Source: Mermis nigrescens (Eukaryota; Nematoda; Enoplea; Mermithida; Mermithidae). From it: DNA of 64,000 nucleotides. Positions 1 through 12,460 of the stretch are shown here, in pieces. The DNA is taken from the NCBI GenBank assembly GCA_036768485.1, contig JAVLUZ010000226.1, positions 62,001 through 126,000 of the forward strand, in the 5' to 3' direction. Position 1 is the first letter of the stretch. Each line of letters opens with the position of its first letter. The notes beneath the pieces are model-generated. The model saw only the letters and a program-made list of their open reading frames with translations, ran no database searches and was not told the origin of the DNA. The position numbers and the translations under genes were made by a program.

Positions 1-135
1 AAGGTAGTATTGAAAAAATTTTCAGAAATTTCATGCTTCACATCATTAATATGCGGTGAAAAAATAATAATAACAAGAGAAAGCTTACTATGGTAAAAGC
101 TGGTGGATCTTACGTGAACATGAAGAAAAATGTGT
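1..135. repeat. Dispersed repeat, copy 1
   Basis: This stretch is clearly related to 12160-12300 in the same orientation. Both read GGTAGTATTGAAAAAA or close to it, then a CATGCTT-CACATCAT block, then GAAAAAATAATAAT, AGAGAAAGCTTA and GTGGATCTTAC-TGAACATGAA. No terminal repeats or coding capacity are seen, so the class is unknown. Confidence 0.7.
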
Positions 136-199
136 ACTTACATATGCGCATTACGAAACATAGCTGCATTATTGTTACTTTACCCCCTTAAACATATTC

Positions 200-265
200 T
201 CATAGACAAAGTATAGCACTATATTGGCACCGGCACCGACAAAAAAAGCGGCACCGGTGCACCCC
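200..265. mobile_element. Right end of a hAT-like element (CACCGG-rich tip)
   Basis: The sequence is rich in GGCACCGG and GGCACCGGTGCAC and stops at a tip whose reverse complement starts TAGGGGTGCACCGG, a form typical of hAT ends. The rest of the element would lie to the left, outside the window, so no duplication can be tested. A related CACCGG block lies at 9095-9122. Confidence 0.4.
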
Positions 266-268
266 TAG

Positions 269-944
269 TACATATAATGCATTCGCACTCCGAAAACAAT
301 ATTAGTTTTTCATTCTACAAACGTTGACACTAGTCGAAAGCAAATTTTCAACTTCATGAAATAAGTATTGATCGTTCACTAGATAACACGATAGAAAATC
401 TACTTATTATCTCAAAAGTTACTTCGAAACGCGGACAATCCTTTTCATTCATCATACCGCTCCTAACCAAATGTTGGCACATGTCGTTGGCTGCATTACT
501 CATAGCATCTTTCTTGTTGGTCGAATTCCCGACTCCAACATAACTAACCGAATCTATGGTCACCTTGAAAAGTCAAAAAAATCATTTCCAGCAATTAATA
601 CGAAAATGTATTGTTCAGGAAATATATTTTTATATTGTTTATCATTTTTATTTTTATATTTTTCCTATTTTTGTATTCTTCAAAGTAAGACAAATTACAA
701 AAATATAATTCTGCTAGCCTAACGGATTCTGAGGTCTTTGAATTCAACTGAAGGCCCAGTTCGGACCTAACCTCGCGCCAACATGTAGTCCGGTTCGGAC
801 ACTTACATTATAACAAGAATCAATGAGTTGAAACGCAAGTCGTTGAATGTTCTTATATATAAAGCATGCATCGGTCAATTATGCATGGCTGTTCGATAAT
901 TACAGTGTCACAATAAGCAGTTCATTTTCTCCGCTAAGTCTCCA
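269..944. other. No gene seen
   Basis: AT-rich sequence with only short chance open frames at 354-563 and 471-722, which overlap on opposite strands. Neither shows a recognisable motif. Confidence 0.5.
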
Positions 945-1085
945 AACTAAGAAAAACTAAAACAGGAGGTTTGGGGAAAAACTTTTATTTTTTAGCCATT
1001 TTTTACGTGTTTTTGGCATTTTTGGCCAAAAATTGAGGTGATCCCCCTTCCTAAAAATGACCGGAACCTCCCAACCGGAATTTAT
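945..1085. repeat. GGCCATTTTTAGGTG-type repeat
   Basis: A block with TTTTTAGCCATTTTT and TTTTTGGCCAAAAATTGAGGTGATCCCCC resembles blocks at 48600-48960 and 49740-49980. All three end near C- or G-rich clusters and appear to be fragments of one dispersed family. No termini or genes were found. Confidence 0.4.
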
Positions 1086-1254
1086 GTCTGTGAACTGCGT
1101 ATAAATCAAAGCACAACACTACAAAACAAAAGTTAATCACGCTATTACGCTAAGTGGTCATTTATGTACATACAGTTCCCATTAAAAAGCATGCTTATAG
1201 GTGCATAGGTGCACAGCACAGCCCGGTTCGTCTATGGATCAATTGCTGTCAGTC

Positions 1255-1320
1255 CAGGGCCGTATTTACGAGGGGCGAAGAGGCGGCCGCCCCCCCCTAC
1301 GGAAAAAATTTTGAAAAGTA
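1255..1320. mobile_element. Candidate left end of a hAT-like element
   Basis: The stretch starts CAGGGCCGTATTTACGAGG and continues into a GC-rich GGCGGCCGCCCCCCCC run before turning AT-rich. The CAGGG start and GC-rich tip look like a hAT terminus. I could not find the partner end or a duplication of the preceding TGTCAGTC. Confidence 0.3.
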
Positions 1321-3018
1321 AGATAATGCAGTGAAAAATGAAAATTTTTTTGCCGTAAAATCTTCAAATTAAAGCGCCGGATGTTGGACGTTTTCCATAA
1401 TTTTGGCTCAAGCCCGACCAAAAAATGACTTTTAAGAGCCTCTTGACTTGAAAAAGTTTTTTTAATAAATCGAATATTATTAATGGATAGAGACTGTCGA
1501 AAATCGTCGAAAAATGCGGTTTATGCGAGCTATCCCGAGATATAGACCAATTTATGTTGGTTCCCACTCCGACCGAATCCTGGATATGGGCCTGCAGCCG
1601 GAAAAGTTTTTCTGCTTATCCGACTTCAAAATTTAGACAAAATTAAAATAATGCATTAATTACTTAATACATAAATGGTTTTTGGTCCATGTCGACATTT
1701 TTGCAAAAAAATTTTTGGCTTTCCTCCGCTTTCGTTGCAAGCTATCTTAATCCTAATGCTGACATTACGTTCAAGTCACCAATAATAATTTTAAGCGACT
1801 GGGCCAAAAATGCAGAAAAGATTTTTCTCATAATTTTTGTAGGTAAGCACGTTTTGTGCAGCACAATATAATAGTTTGACTAAAGCAATATCATTAAAGA
1901 ACCAATTAAGCTAATGTTCTTGAAATTTCAGGTACCGTACCATAAAGAATTTACAACTGTTTGTCGAAATTCTGCCTCCAGAATTGACGATTTATTCTAG
2001 AGTTCCCAAAAATTTTACAAAAATTTGTAGAAAAAATGCTTTTTAAAACGTTTTTAGCTATCTGTTTGCTCAAAAGTGCTTAATTTTTAGCGCTTCGCGC
2101 CATAATACTCACGTTTTGACAATATGCTGTTCAATTTGTTCTGAATCGTTTGATTTTTTTCCGAAATTTTTTCACTGTCTTTATGCTCTAGAAAGATAGA
2201 GCATCGTCAGAAACACTGAAAACCAATGTTTTTGACGCGTACCTACTATTTTGGAACCCAAAAAGGCACTTTATAATTTCATTCCCCTCCAGAATATCCA
2301 TGCAGTGCATGTATGGTAAGAACGTGTAGATAAATGCTCTTAGCTATAACTAGGCTACGAAGCTAGTTCTCTGAAAACTTTCACAGTAATAGCGAACAGA
2401 TACATATAGACGTTACACAACAAAAAAACAGACACTTATGGATACGATAGAGTAGAAATCACATTTGATTGCGTGGGTCATTTATTTAAACTATTCCGTA
2501 CATATACACATACGTCGAAAAATAAATACATACATACCTCGCATTTAAACCGTTGTTGAAAACGACCTTTGCTGGCTATTGGCCTAACATCATAATTTGG
2601 TGGCTGAAATTTTTGTTTGCTGCACCATGAATACAAGGCCGACTTTATGTCACCCATATTCGATAAGTTAATAAACAATAATACAATCTGGAACAATTAA
2701 GGGGGCAAAACTGCATTCATGATAAGATAACGGTTGAAGTCTACCTATTTACCACAGCGACAAACATCGTACCTAACTCTCACAAAATAAAATAAACGAT
2801 ATCAGATGCTCTGATTTTGCGCTTAATAAACAGAAAACAATAAAACGTGTGGAAGACAAATTTTAGTCATTCATTATTTTTCGAAATATTTAAAATTTTA
2901 CTGCAGAATTTGTAATTTTTGTAATATCGCATTAATAGTATGTCAAATGCAGGTTTCATATGTTCTTCGACAAATATTGAATTTTCTATTTATTTCTGAT
3001 TTTATGATAACGAATATA
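1321..3018. other. No gene seen
   Basis: AT-rich sequence with a GCGCTTCGCGCC motif near 2091. Short open frames at 1364-1567, 1689-1871 and 2478-2696 have no recognisable domain. It may be interior of the element whose end lies at 1255. Confidence 0.4.
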
Positions 3019-3716
3019 CGAGGGTTGTTAATTAAGTTCGTTTTAGCTGTCTTATAACTCTTTCTGTATAAGAGATTTCAACATGTGGTTTTTTGCATAT
3101 GGTAACGCAACTTCTACTTCACATTACTAGAGTCACCATTTTTCCCTATTTTTTCCGCCTTTTCTATAAAAATTTTTTAAAATACCTCACTTCTTTGGTT
3201 AAGAATAACGACTATTATCTTGTCGCAGCTTGGGCACTGATTAGCATTTGATCTCGAAATTTCGGTAAAACAAAGACAGTTTATGACTTTCATTGATGCA
3301 CTGGTAAAAATCCCATTGCGATAAATTTTCTCTTTTTACAGATGCATTTTTCGTTAAGACTCAATTTTTTGCTGATCTTGACAAAAAATTCGTTTCATCA
3401 CAAATGCACGTTTTATGAACAAAAAACATTCTAAAAAGTGCTTTACAACGTTTGATACTCTCAGCTGAAATATTTATCTTTTTCCTTGAAGAATGAAGTT
3501 ATGGGACCTTCTGTTTAGGGCTATTCTTGATCAATTTTTCAAATCTATGATAAAACAAGATTATTTTACTGAAAAGCGGGAAAAGATAATAAGAAATGAT
3601 GAGTTCAGAGATTTAAAGCAGAAGTTGCAGAATAACGAGCAAAAGACCGCGTGCTGATAACTCTGATAGAAAAAAGTTGTTAGACAGCTAAAAACGAACT
3701 TAATGAACAACCCTCG
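3019..3716. mobile_element. Mariner-like non-autonomous element
   Basis: The ends are inverted repeats of about 34 bp: the left reads CGAGGGTTGTTAATTAAGTT and on through CGTTTTAGCTGTC, and the right is its complement with a few changes (GACAGCTAAAAACGAACTT to AACAACCCTCG). A TA precedes the left end, and mariner-type elements insert at TA. On the right the TA is not preserved (AG follows). The roughly 700-bp interior has no transposase frame, so this is a deletion derivative or MITE. Confidence 0.7.
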
Positions 3717-4279
3717 AGCATACTAATCATTTTCTAAACCCTGCTTTTAAACGAATTCGCGGTTTTTACAGAAGCTGATGTTGTAGAAATTCAATCGACG
3801 CAAAGCGCTATAAAATGTTCTTCCCACAATCTTACCATCTGAAAAACCATTCTGAAAATATACCCAAAAACAAAGAAAACAAAATTACAAAACTATCACG
3901 AAACAATTAAGTAAGTTTAGAGTATCCACAAACAATGAGAACAATGAAGTTCCCAGCAAATCGGTATATAGCACTAAAACACTTTGGCTCGTTTAAGCAA
4001 TTAATGTAATGCAGCATAGAAACTGGCGCGAAGCGCGGGAAAATATGAAGGTTTTGCCGTTTAAATCTAAATTTTGCGCAAATAAAAGCATGCAGAACAG
4101 AAAATCTTGATTCCAATTAGAGCTGCACACTTTACCAATTTTACTACCCGGTGCCCAGCTATTTCATTACCCGGTACCCGGTAATTCGATACCTGGTACC
4201 CGGGTATACTCAGGTATACCAGAGTAGGACCTATGGATAAAAGAGAATGCAGTGAACATCGTTTATTTACAGTTGACAG

Positions 4280-6148
4280 CAGTGATCGTACAGGGTCAGA
4301 TCTTCACCCGGTCGGGGTCAGGTCGGGGTTAAAGATTAACAATTAACATTGCATGATTACATACCAATTTAAAAAGGATAAAAACGATACTTCACTTGCT
4401 TATAGAGAATACTAATAAAGCTGGTTAAGTTCAAGATTTTATTTTCATTCCAAGTTCAAACATGGTTTTAGCAATTTAGCATCACTTTCAATTTTGATCA
4501 CTAATCGCTCTCGCTTTTTCGCATTCTTCACAGTTTTTTCTTAACGGTATTCTTTGGCGCACTGATTGTGAGGAGCCAACGGCGCGAAGCGCCAAAAATT
4601 TTCGAAATTTTTACCGTTTTTCATGTAAATTTACGGCCCTTTTTATTGACAAACAGTTCGTAAATCATAAGTGGCGCAGAACACCAAGAAATTCAGTCAT
4701 TTTTACCGCCCTTAACATGTTGTTTAGATATATGTATGAATATTGAATACTAATAGTCTGACAGAGCAGAACAGGAAAACTACGAATTGTAAACTTAGTA
4801 TGAAGATATTTTGACTGATCCAGGCTTTTAAACGCAATGCTGGAGCTTTACAAAAAGAAAGAAAATCATCGGCGGTGCTATACGCAGAAAAATTTTGACG
4901 TTTTTACTCTTTAAACTCAATTTATACCGCTTAAATCATACAGAAAAGATAAGCTAATTGCGGCGCAAAGCGCCAGAAATTTTTAAAAATTCTTAATCCT
5001 TTTACCTTTTCTGTCCTCCTAAATATCTCTTTGCACGTGTAAAACGAGATTGTACGGCTGGGGGTCTCGGGGTGGCGCGCTCAAGTGCTCCCTTAGCGAG
5101 GTCCGGGGCAGAACCCCGGAAGAATTTTGTAAAAAAGCACTCTAATTTATTAGTAACGTTAAAATTTTCGAAAATCGGCAAAATCTCGGTTCTGGATTAA
5201 GCCCGAAAAACTTAAAATTGATGAACTCCTACCAATGCACCAAAACTTCCTGAAATGCCTTTTTTCGACCTTTTTGCTAAGTGAGAGCAGCAACGGGTCG
5301 CAACCAATAAGTCATTAGAAAGATGTATCAATGAGAATTTTGTTCTTACCGTTTTCAGGCCCATTTGTGGCCTTCTTATTATAAATAGTTCAGAAAACAG
5401 AAAATGCGCAAAAACACAAGAAAATTTGGCCTTTCCTTTCATTTAAAATAGAATTATGCGTCCTTGTAAACAAAGATAAACAAAGCAGAGAATATAAAAA
5501 TTGGTACGCAAACATTTTCGCACTTTTACTATTATGTTCAACAAGCTATGTGCAGTTTCATTCAATGAACTAATAGTTGCATTAAATAATTAAAGTGATG
5601 TGAGATCGCTAGATTATTTTAACAGATTCAAGCTTTTGAACTCATCGGATCCTGATATAACAATAAATAATAATGTCTCAGCGCGAAGCGCTCGGGAAAA
5701 TTTTGACGTTTGTGCCTTTTGAACTCAATGTTCTGGACTCATTGAGCCAGAAAGGTCAACATAATTTCTGAAAAATTTCGGGGAAGTATGTGCCCCTTTT
5801 GCCCCTCAGCTACGCCTATGATTCCGTGTGTCAGTAATTTTGGCGCACTTTATGGTGATAAATAGGCGAACATGTATGTAAGTGTTAAAAACATGGCGAC
5901 TAGGCGTACATTTTATGAAATACCACAAGTGGCGAGTTTAACATATTCATTATGCTCGTGAATGAATCGTCCTTGTTCCGACTTTATTTGGTTTTTATAC
6001 AATCCTGCCATGTACCAAAGAATAAAATGCTATATTTCACCCTCTAAAAAGATTCAACCCCAACTCGAAAAATCTTGCCTCCGTTCGGGGGTCGGGGTTA
6101 AGGCCGGGGTTTTCCGGGGTCGGGGTCGGGTCTCCCGTACGATCACTG
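4280..6148. mobile_element. Nested hAT-type element (CAGTGATCGTAC tips)
   Basis: Left tip CAGTGATCGTACAGGG and right tip GTACGATCACTG are inverted. The flanks are GTTGACAG (4272-4279) and ATTGACAG (6149-6156), an 8-bp duplication with one change. GGTCGGGGTC-rich subterminal repeats lie at both ends. The tip resembles that of the 47156-49496 element, suggesting related families. It sits inside element A copy 1 and contains a truncated GGCGTAGCC-type element. Confidence 0.8.
4575..5820. mobile_element. Truncated GGCGTAGCC-family element
   Basis: The right end (CAGCTACGCCTATG, to 5820) and the interior (ACCGTTTTTCATGTAAATTTACGG, the GGTCCGGGGCAGA block near 5100, the AAACTTCTGATT-like region) match the complete copy at 41766-43227. 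The left terminus is missing, so it is 5'-truncated. No protein-coding frame is preserved. Confidence 0.65.
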
Positions 6149-6432
6149 ATTGACAGTGAGGTATAGGGCAAAGTGATATTTAAGCACTAAAATTATTGAA
6201 AAATTAATGCGAGATTAAATAGAATCAAGGCTTTAATCTGAAGAATGCGTATGCATTTAATGAAATTTAAGTCATTTTCATAATTCAAAGCAAAAAATTG
6301 TGAAGCAGGTTTTGTATCGTCATAGCGTCATTAAAACATTCGAAGCAGGAAAAACACATTGACGAAAAGCAATTTTTAAATCAATCAGAAATAAAAATTT
6401 ATTCAAAAACAAGTCTTTTCTGGAGCTAACTG

Positions 6433-7094
6433 CAGAGGCGTAGTCAGAATTTTGGTTCGAGGGCATAAACGTCTTCATGTAGAATTTACGGCCTTTCTAT
6501 TGACAAACAGTTCGGAATTCATAAGTGGCGCAAAGTGCCAAGAAATTTAGTCATATTTTCCACCATTAATAGGTTGTAGATGTATCAATGAAAATTTTAT
6601 TATTACCGTTTTCAGGCCCATTTATGACCTTCTTATTAACAAAAGTAAGTTCAGAGAACAGAAATGCGCAAAAACATAGAAAATTCGGCCATTCCTTTTA
6701 TTTAAAATAGGATTATGTGTCTTTGTAAAGAAAGACAAACGAAACAAAGAATAGACAAACTGGTACACAAAATACAAAAAAAGCAGAGAATAGACAAACT
6801 TGGTTCGCAATCATTTTCTTACTTTTACTATTAAGTTCAACAAGCATGCGCAGTTTCATTCAACGAACAAATAGTGCATTAAATTACTAAAGTGATGTGA
6901 AGTGCTGGATTATTTTAGCTGATTCAAGCTTTTAAATTCATTTGGATCTATATAGCAATAAATAATAATGACTTGGCACGAAGCGCCGGAAAATTTTGAC
7001 GTTTTTGTCTTTTTGAACTCAATTTTCTGGACACACATTCATCCAACAAAAAAATCAACAATATTTCTCAAAAATTTTGGGGCTACGCCTATCG
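6433..7094. mobile_element. GGCGTAGCC-family element, short copy
   Basis: It starts CAGAGGCGTAGTCAG and ends GGGGCTACGCCTATCG. The flanks GCTAACTG (6425-6432) and GCTGACTG (7095-7102) are an 8-bp duplication with one difference. Compared with 41766-43227 it has a large internal deletion. It lies in element A copy 1 at the same internal position as the insertion in copy 2. Confidence 0.75.
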
Positions 7095-8029
7095 GCTGAC
7101 TGCATTTGGAACATCGATAGGCTTTGAATCAGGTCTAACTAAAACAGTTACGCTTTTGATGTGAATAAAAGTTGCAGTCTAAATTTATATAATGGATGCA
7201 GAAGTAAATGCATTAGAAAAAAGCGTCGCTAGCAGATAAATTCTTGTTCAAATTTGTTTACAATAGAGAATAAGAAGAATTCGAGCAGAAATAAAATAAT
7301 TTACCTAAAAGACCTGAATAATGGAATTTGCCTAAACCGTATGTGCGATATACTGTGACAATAGGAATATTAAGAGACTCGCTTAATCAACAATATACGC
7401 TTGATTATATCAAATCACATTTACATTGTGATTCAATCGCACTTTAGAAGCAATACGTTTCTAGGTTTCTCAATTCGATTCTTAGCACATATAGCATAAT
7501 CTGCAGTGCCAATTTTCCATTTTTAAGTTAGGATTCGGGTACCTGGTATACCGGTACCCGTCAGGTACCAGGTAGTAAAACTATTTTCTACCCGGGTACC
7601 GAGTATATCTGGGTACCCGATTCGGGTATCCCGCGTGCAACTCTAATTCCAATGCAAAAAATGAGCAAAATCACCTAGGCAGGTCACTGAGATTATTTAC
7701 ATACTTAGGTAATGAATTCGGTGTGATGCTCCAAAAATTGCGCGAAACGCCAGAAGGTTCTCGCATTTTTACACTTTCAACTCAGAATCAGGCGTTTTCT
7801 AGACAATTGTCGATCCTTATTAATCGCGAAAGGCCAAAACTTTACTTGAACTTGCAATATGTGTTTAGCATATATTTTAGCTTTACATTTGGGCCGGCGA
7901 TAGGTAAATAAATTGGTGCACGAAATACATATTTTGCAGCTTAGTCAATTACCTATCCAAGAGCAAGATTAGGTATCAATAAAAGAGCAGCAGTCGGGCG
8001 CGGTGAGACCATCAATAAGTATAGGTAAG

Positions 8030-8743
8030 CAGTGGCGTATCTGTGAAGAGAGGGGACTTAAGGGACTAAACCTCCCCTAAATTTTTTCACAGCGTACTAG
8101 AAGATTGCAAGAATAGACTTTCCCTCACTTTCCGAGTCAATAAACCCAAAATTATTGGGCGGACAGGTATAGTCCGGCGATTTTGAGCTAATGTAACGTT
8201 TTTTGCATCATCTTTGAGGTCATAAGCAGTAAAAACGTCAAAATTTTCCACCGTTTCGCGCCAGATTAGTATTTTTGAGTAATTTTTACTCAAAAAGTAC
8301 CCGAAATTGATAAATTTTTGCTTTTAGTGTTATAAATAATATAATGCAGTCAAAATGGACTAAAAATGCTTTTAAAATGCGATATTACCATGAAAAAACG
8401 TTTTATAGGCTATTTTGACCATTTTGATCGTCAAAACAGCAAAAAAATCGTGAACGTCAAATTAACTGCTTTGGATTTTCGGGATTCACCCCTCCCCTGC
8501 CGGCCCTGACCTCGTGCACCTATCCTTCGAGCCTTATTTATTATATATGCAAAATATTTGTTTAATATAACTAAAATCAAATTTGTTTTTTATTTTTTCC
8601 CTCTTATGTGTACATCTCGTTAAGAAAAACTAAAAAACACCATTATTTTTGCCTATCCATAAGTATATAGTTTTCCACGATATCCAACTTCAAAATTTTA
8701 ATCTTCCCTCACCCCAAAATCAAAAGGCCTGCTACTGCTACTG
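8030..8743. mobile_element. Candidate hAT-like element
   Basis: It starts CAGTGGCGTATCTG after TAGGTAAG (8022-8029). A possible right end is CTGCTACTGCTACTG, followed by TAGGTAAA (8744-8751), giving a near-perfect 8-bp duplication. The tips themselves match only in the first few bases, so the right boundary is uncertain. A short frame at 8087-8293 has no recognisable domain. Confidence 0.4.
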
Positions 8744-9094
8744 TAGGTAAAGCATTAAAAATATAAATCAGTTCAACGCAAGCGCTGGAAAATGTTGAAA
8801 TTTTACCTTTCTAGAACGCATTTTTGCATTACGTATAAAAATGTATCATAAAAATGTGAACCAAGCTTAAAATCTTTTTTCCACATCTCGAAAATTCGGT
8901 TCACAAAAACCCCTAAATGTAGAAAAACAAAAACGTTGCTGCCTATATGTCTAAAAATAAAAAAATTTTGCCTTCCGCCATCCGCTCTGCTCTGCAACGT
9001 GATAATTATGATACAGTCGCAGGCGTATACAGGGGAGGAGGTGGACGCAGTATTAGTATAATAGGTTGACACCAGAACCTTAAATAGGACTAAG

Positions 9095-9122
9095 ACTGGC
9101 ACCGGCACCGAACCGGTGCCAA
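9095..9122. repeat. CACCGG palindromic block
   Basis: GGCACCGGCACCGAACCGGTGCC resembles the hAT-like tip at 230-265. TAGTACAT follows close to both, which may be chance because both tips would face the same way. Confidence 0.35.
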
Positions 9123-9245
9123 GTAATAGTACATGAGATTTTAGCTGATTACCTCGTCTTTATTTACAAAAAATCGTCGCAATTTAGCGTTTTACTTTAA
9201 TGCTGAATTATATTCATATGCAGACATTAATACTCGATTCGTCAA

Positions 9246-11501
9246 TAGAGCTGCACGGGTACCCGAACGCAGTACCGAGTACCACGATATACCAGTGCAT
9301 GGGTAGAAAATAATTTTACTACCCGGCTATACCCGCGAATCCCCTAATATAAAATGGAAAATTAGCACTGTAGTTAAGCAATATGTGTTAAGAATTGAAT
9401 TAGAAACCTAGAAACATATTGCTTCTAAAGTGCGACTGAATCACAATATAAATGTGATTTGATATAATCAACTGTAAAATGTTAAATAAGCGAATCTGTT
9501 TATATTTCATATTATCACAATATATCGCGCATACGGTCTAGGCATATTCAATTATTCAGCTCTTTAGTTACATTATTTTATTTGTGCCGAATTCTTCCTA
9601 TTCTTCATTGTAAATAAATTTAAACAGAAATTATCTGTTAGCGACGCTTTTTTTATAATTCATTCACTTATGTGACCATTATATAAATTTAAACTGCAAC
9701 TTTTATTCACAACTTGCGCGCAACTGTTTTAGTTAGACCTAGTTCAAAGCCTATCGATGTTCCAAATGCAGTCAGCCATAGGCGTAGCCAGGGGGCATTA
9801 GAGCACCTGCCCCCGAAATTTTTCAGAAATATTGTTGATTTTTTTTGTTGCAATAATGTATGTCCAGAAAACTAAGTTCAAAAAGGCAAAAACTTCAAAA
9901 TTTTCCACTGCCGAGTCATTATTATTTATTGCTATATAGATCCAACAAATTTAAAAGCTTGAATCAGCTAAAATAATCCAGCACTCCACATCACTTTAGT
10001 AATTTAATGCAGTATTTGTTCGTTGAATGAAACTGCGCATGCTTGTTGAGCATGATAATAAAAGTGCGAAAATGATTGTGAACCAGTTTGTCTGTTCTCT
10101 GCTTGTTTGTCTTTTGATGTACCAGTTTGTCTATTCTTTGTTTCGTTTATATTTCTTTACAAGGACACATAATCCTATTTTAATTGGAAGGAATGGCCAA
10201 ATTTTCTTAAGTTTTTGCGCATTTCTTGTTCTATGAACTGCATTTTTTAATTAGAAGGCCACAAATGGGCCTGAAAACGGTAAGAAAAAATTTTTATAGA
10301 TACATCTTTCTATATCTTATTGGCAGCTGACCCGTTGCTGCGCTATGTAACCAGCAGGGGTCGAAAAGCGCATTTAAGATCAGTTTGTGCAATGTAGGAG
10401 TTTATCAATTCTATTTGTTTTTGGGCTTGCTTCCAAACCCAGATTTAACCGATTTTGCGAAAATTTTAATGTTACTATTTAACATTAAAGTGCTTTTTAC
10501 AAAATTTTCCAGGACTCTGCCCGGATCCTGCTCGCCACTTCAGACGTCCCGCAGCCATAAAATCTCGTTGTACATGTGCAACGAGATTTTAGAGGAAAAC
10601 TAAGCCAGGTAAAAGGGTTAGGAATTTCTAAAAATTTCCGGCGTTTCGCGCCGGCATTAATTTGTCTGTTTTGTATGATTTAAGCGGTATAAATTGAGTT
10701 TAATGTGCAAAAACGTCAAAATTTTCCGGCGCATAGCGCCGCCAGTTACTGTTCTTTCTTTTTGTAAAGCTCCAGCATTGCGTTTAAAAGCCTGAATCAC
10801 TCAAAATATCTTCAAAGTTAGTAATTCGCAGTTTTCTTGTTAGAAGCTTGAATTGTCAAAATTGTTTTGTACAAATTTGGTAATTTTCTGCTCTATCAGA
10901 TTATTAGTATTCACAGAGCTACAAACTGTTAAGGGTGGAAAAATGCACTGAATTTCTTGGCACTTTGCGCCACTTATGAATTCCGAATTGTTTGTCAATA
11001 GAAAGGCCGTAAATTCTACATGAAAACGTTTATGCCCCGAACCAAAATTCTGACTACGTCTCTGCAGTCCAGCTCCAGATGGACTTAGACTTGTTTTTGA
11101 ATAAATTTTCATTTCCGGTTGATTTCAAAATAGCTTTTCGTCAATGTGTTTTCCTGCTTCAAATGTTTTAATAACCCTATGAAAATACAAAACCTGCTCC
11201 ACAATTTTTTGCTTTGAATTTATGAAAATGACTTAAATTTCATAAAATGCATACGAATTCTTCAGATTAAAACCTTGATTCTATTTAATCTTGCATTAAT
11301 TTTTCAATAATTTTACTGCTTAAATATCACTTTGCCCTAGACCCTACTGTCAACCATAAATAAACGATGTTCACTGCATTCTCTTTTATCTAAGGTCATA
11401 CCCAGGTATACTCGGGTACCGGGTACCTGCCAATTACCGGGTACCCGGATAATGAAATAGCCGGGTACCGGGTAGTAAAATTTGCAAAGTGTGCAGCTCT
11501 A
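9246..11501. mobile_element. hAT-type element A, copy 2 (inverted)
   Basis: It starts TAGAGCTGCACGGGTAC and ends GTGTGCAGCTCTA, with the perfect 8-bp duplication TTCGTCAA at 9238-9245 and 11502-11509. GGTACCCGG-type palindromes fill both ends. The interior matches copy 1 (4118-7645) in reverse orientation and lacks a transposase. It carries the GGCGTAGCC-family insertion at 9777-11064 but not the 4280-6148 insertion. Confidence 0.87.
9777..11064. mobile_element. GGCGTAGCC-family element nested in element A copy 2
   Basis: It starts CATAGGCGTAGCCAGG and ends GACTACGTCTCTG. The left flank is CAGTCAGC and the right is CAGTCCAGC, an 8-bp duplication with one inserted base. The same flank, reverse complemented, surrounds 6433-7094, so the insertion predates the split of the two element A copies. 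Frames at 10027-10236 and 10840-11112 are remnants without recognisable domains. Confidence 0.75.
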
Positions 11502-11615
11502 TTCGTCAATAATAATAATTAAATTTTTTGCAGTGGTTGCACTAAGATTTTGGTTCATCCTGTACGCAAGTCGTAAAACATTGCAAAACTAAAGCAAAAA
11601 TTTGGCTGTTTGACA

Positions 11616-11788
11616 CACGGTTTTTCGTATTCGGCAAGAATTCTTCCGGATGTACAATCAGGACCGTCTTTGTACATGTACAAACCATATTATATTACTT
11701 AAAACTTTATGTGTTCAAAATGTACAACGACTTCTAGGGACCATCTTTGTACATGTATATACAAATGGACCTTGTACAAAAAACACTG
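11616..11788. mobile_element. TGTACA hAT MITE, copy 1
   Basis: A 173-bp element with left tip CACGGTTTTTCGTATTCGG and right tip TTGTACAAAAAACACTG, flanked by the perfect duplication GTTTGACA (11608-11615 and 11789-11796). The interior carries GTCTTTGTACATGTACAAA palindromes. Other copies are at 13950, 40417 and 47662. Confidence 0.88.
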
Positions 11789-11796
11789 GTTTGACA

Positions 11797-12160
11797 TGAT
11801 AGAATGTTATCTAATTAATTAAATAAGTTTTTGAAAGCAAAATTATAAATTATTTGAACTCTAAAGTAGGCTTTTAGCAAATGGAGTCGACAGAGTACCA
11901 AGCCTATGAAAATGATGCCGATTCCTGCAGAACTTTTGATTTTGAAAAGTTTTAGGAAATGAGATGTTCTACGCTTTTTACTGATTTGTTGACTCACGCG
12001 CATTATTTTTTCAAACCTTTGCTCCTAAATAGTCGTTTTTGACCATTTATCGTTGAATTTCGTTGAATTTTTTCGAAAATTGGTTGATTTTATATGAGAA
12101 TGTTTAGTGAGAAATGTAATAATTGTGTTTTAGGAGACCAATTCTTTCATGCACTAACAA
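11797..12160. other. No gene seen
   Basis: AT-rich. The only frame (11815-12003) has no recognisable motif. Confidence 0.45.
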
Positions 12161-12300
12161 AAGATAGTATTGAAAAAAGCGATTAGACTAGTCCGCCTCC
12201 AGAATTTTCATGCTTTACATCATAAATACATGAGGAAAAAATAATAATGATAAGAGAAAGCTTATGGCACAAGCTTGTGGATCTTACCTGAACATGAACA
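12160..12300. repeat. Dispersed repeat, copy 2
   Basis: Direct-orientation relative of positions 1-135, with shared blocks AGATAGTATTGAAAAAA, CATGCTTTACATCATAAAT and GAGAAAGCTTA. Class unknown. Confidence 0.7.
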
Positions 12301-12409
12301 AAAATTAGCTCGTAAAAAGGCTATATGCCAACTCAAACTGTCATAACTTCGGCTTATGTGAGCATGCGACTTTGAAACTGTTGCTTTCAGATAGATAAGT
12401 GTGTCATCT

Positions 12410-12460
12410 TTCAGACCCCATTTATACCTTAGGCTTAGCTCAAGTCTGGCACCAAACTGA
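12410..12460. repeat. Fragment of the GGTGCCAG foldback family
   Basis: The reverse complement reads TTTGGTGCCAGACTTGAGC then TAAGCCTAAGGTATAAATGGGG. This parallels the left arm of the element at 13645-13762. No matching second arm is obvious nearby. Confidence 0.4.

Larger units (their letters stand above)
4118..7645. mobile_element. hAT-type element A, copy 1 (TAGAG tips)
   Basis: The element starts TAGAGCTGCACACTTTACC and ends GTGCAACTCTA, flanked on both sides by the 8-bp duplication ATTCCAAT (4110-4117 and 7646-7653). Subterminal regions are packed with GGTACCCGG-like palindromes. No transposase frame remains. Two younger insertions lie inside (4280-6148 and 6433-7094). Copy 2 at 9246-11501 is the same family in opposite orientation; shared blocks include AACGATGTTCACTGCATTCTC in inverted form. 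Confidence 0.85.

Noticed and set aside
265..9122. An 8.9-kb element between the two CACCGG blocks, with TAGTACAT near both
   Set aside because: Both blocks would be right-hand ends, so they cannot bound one element; the shared octamer is probably chance.
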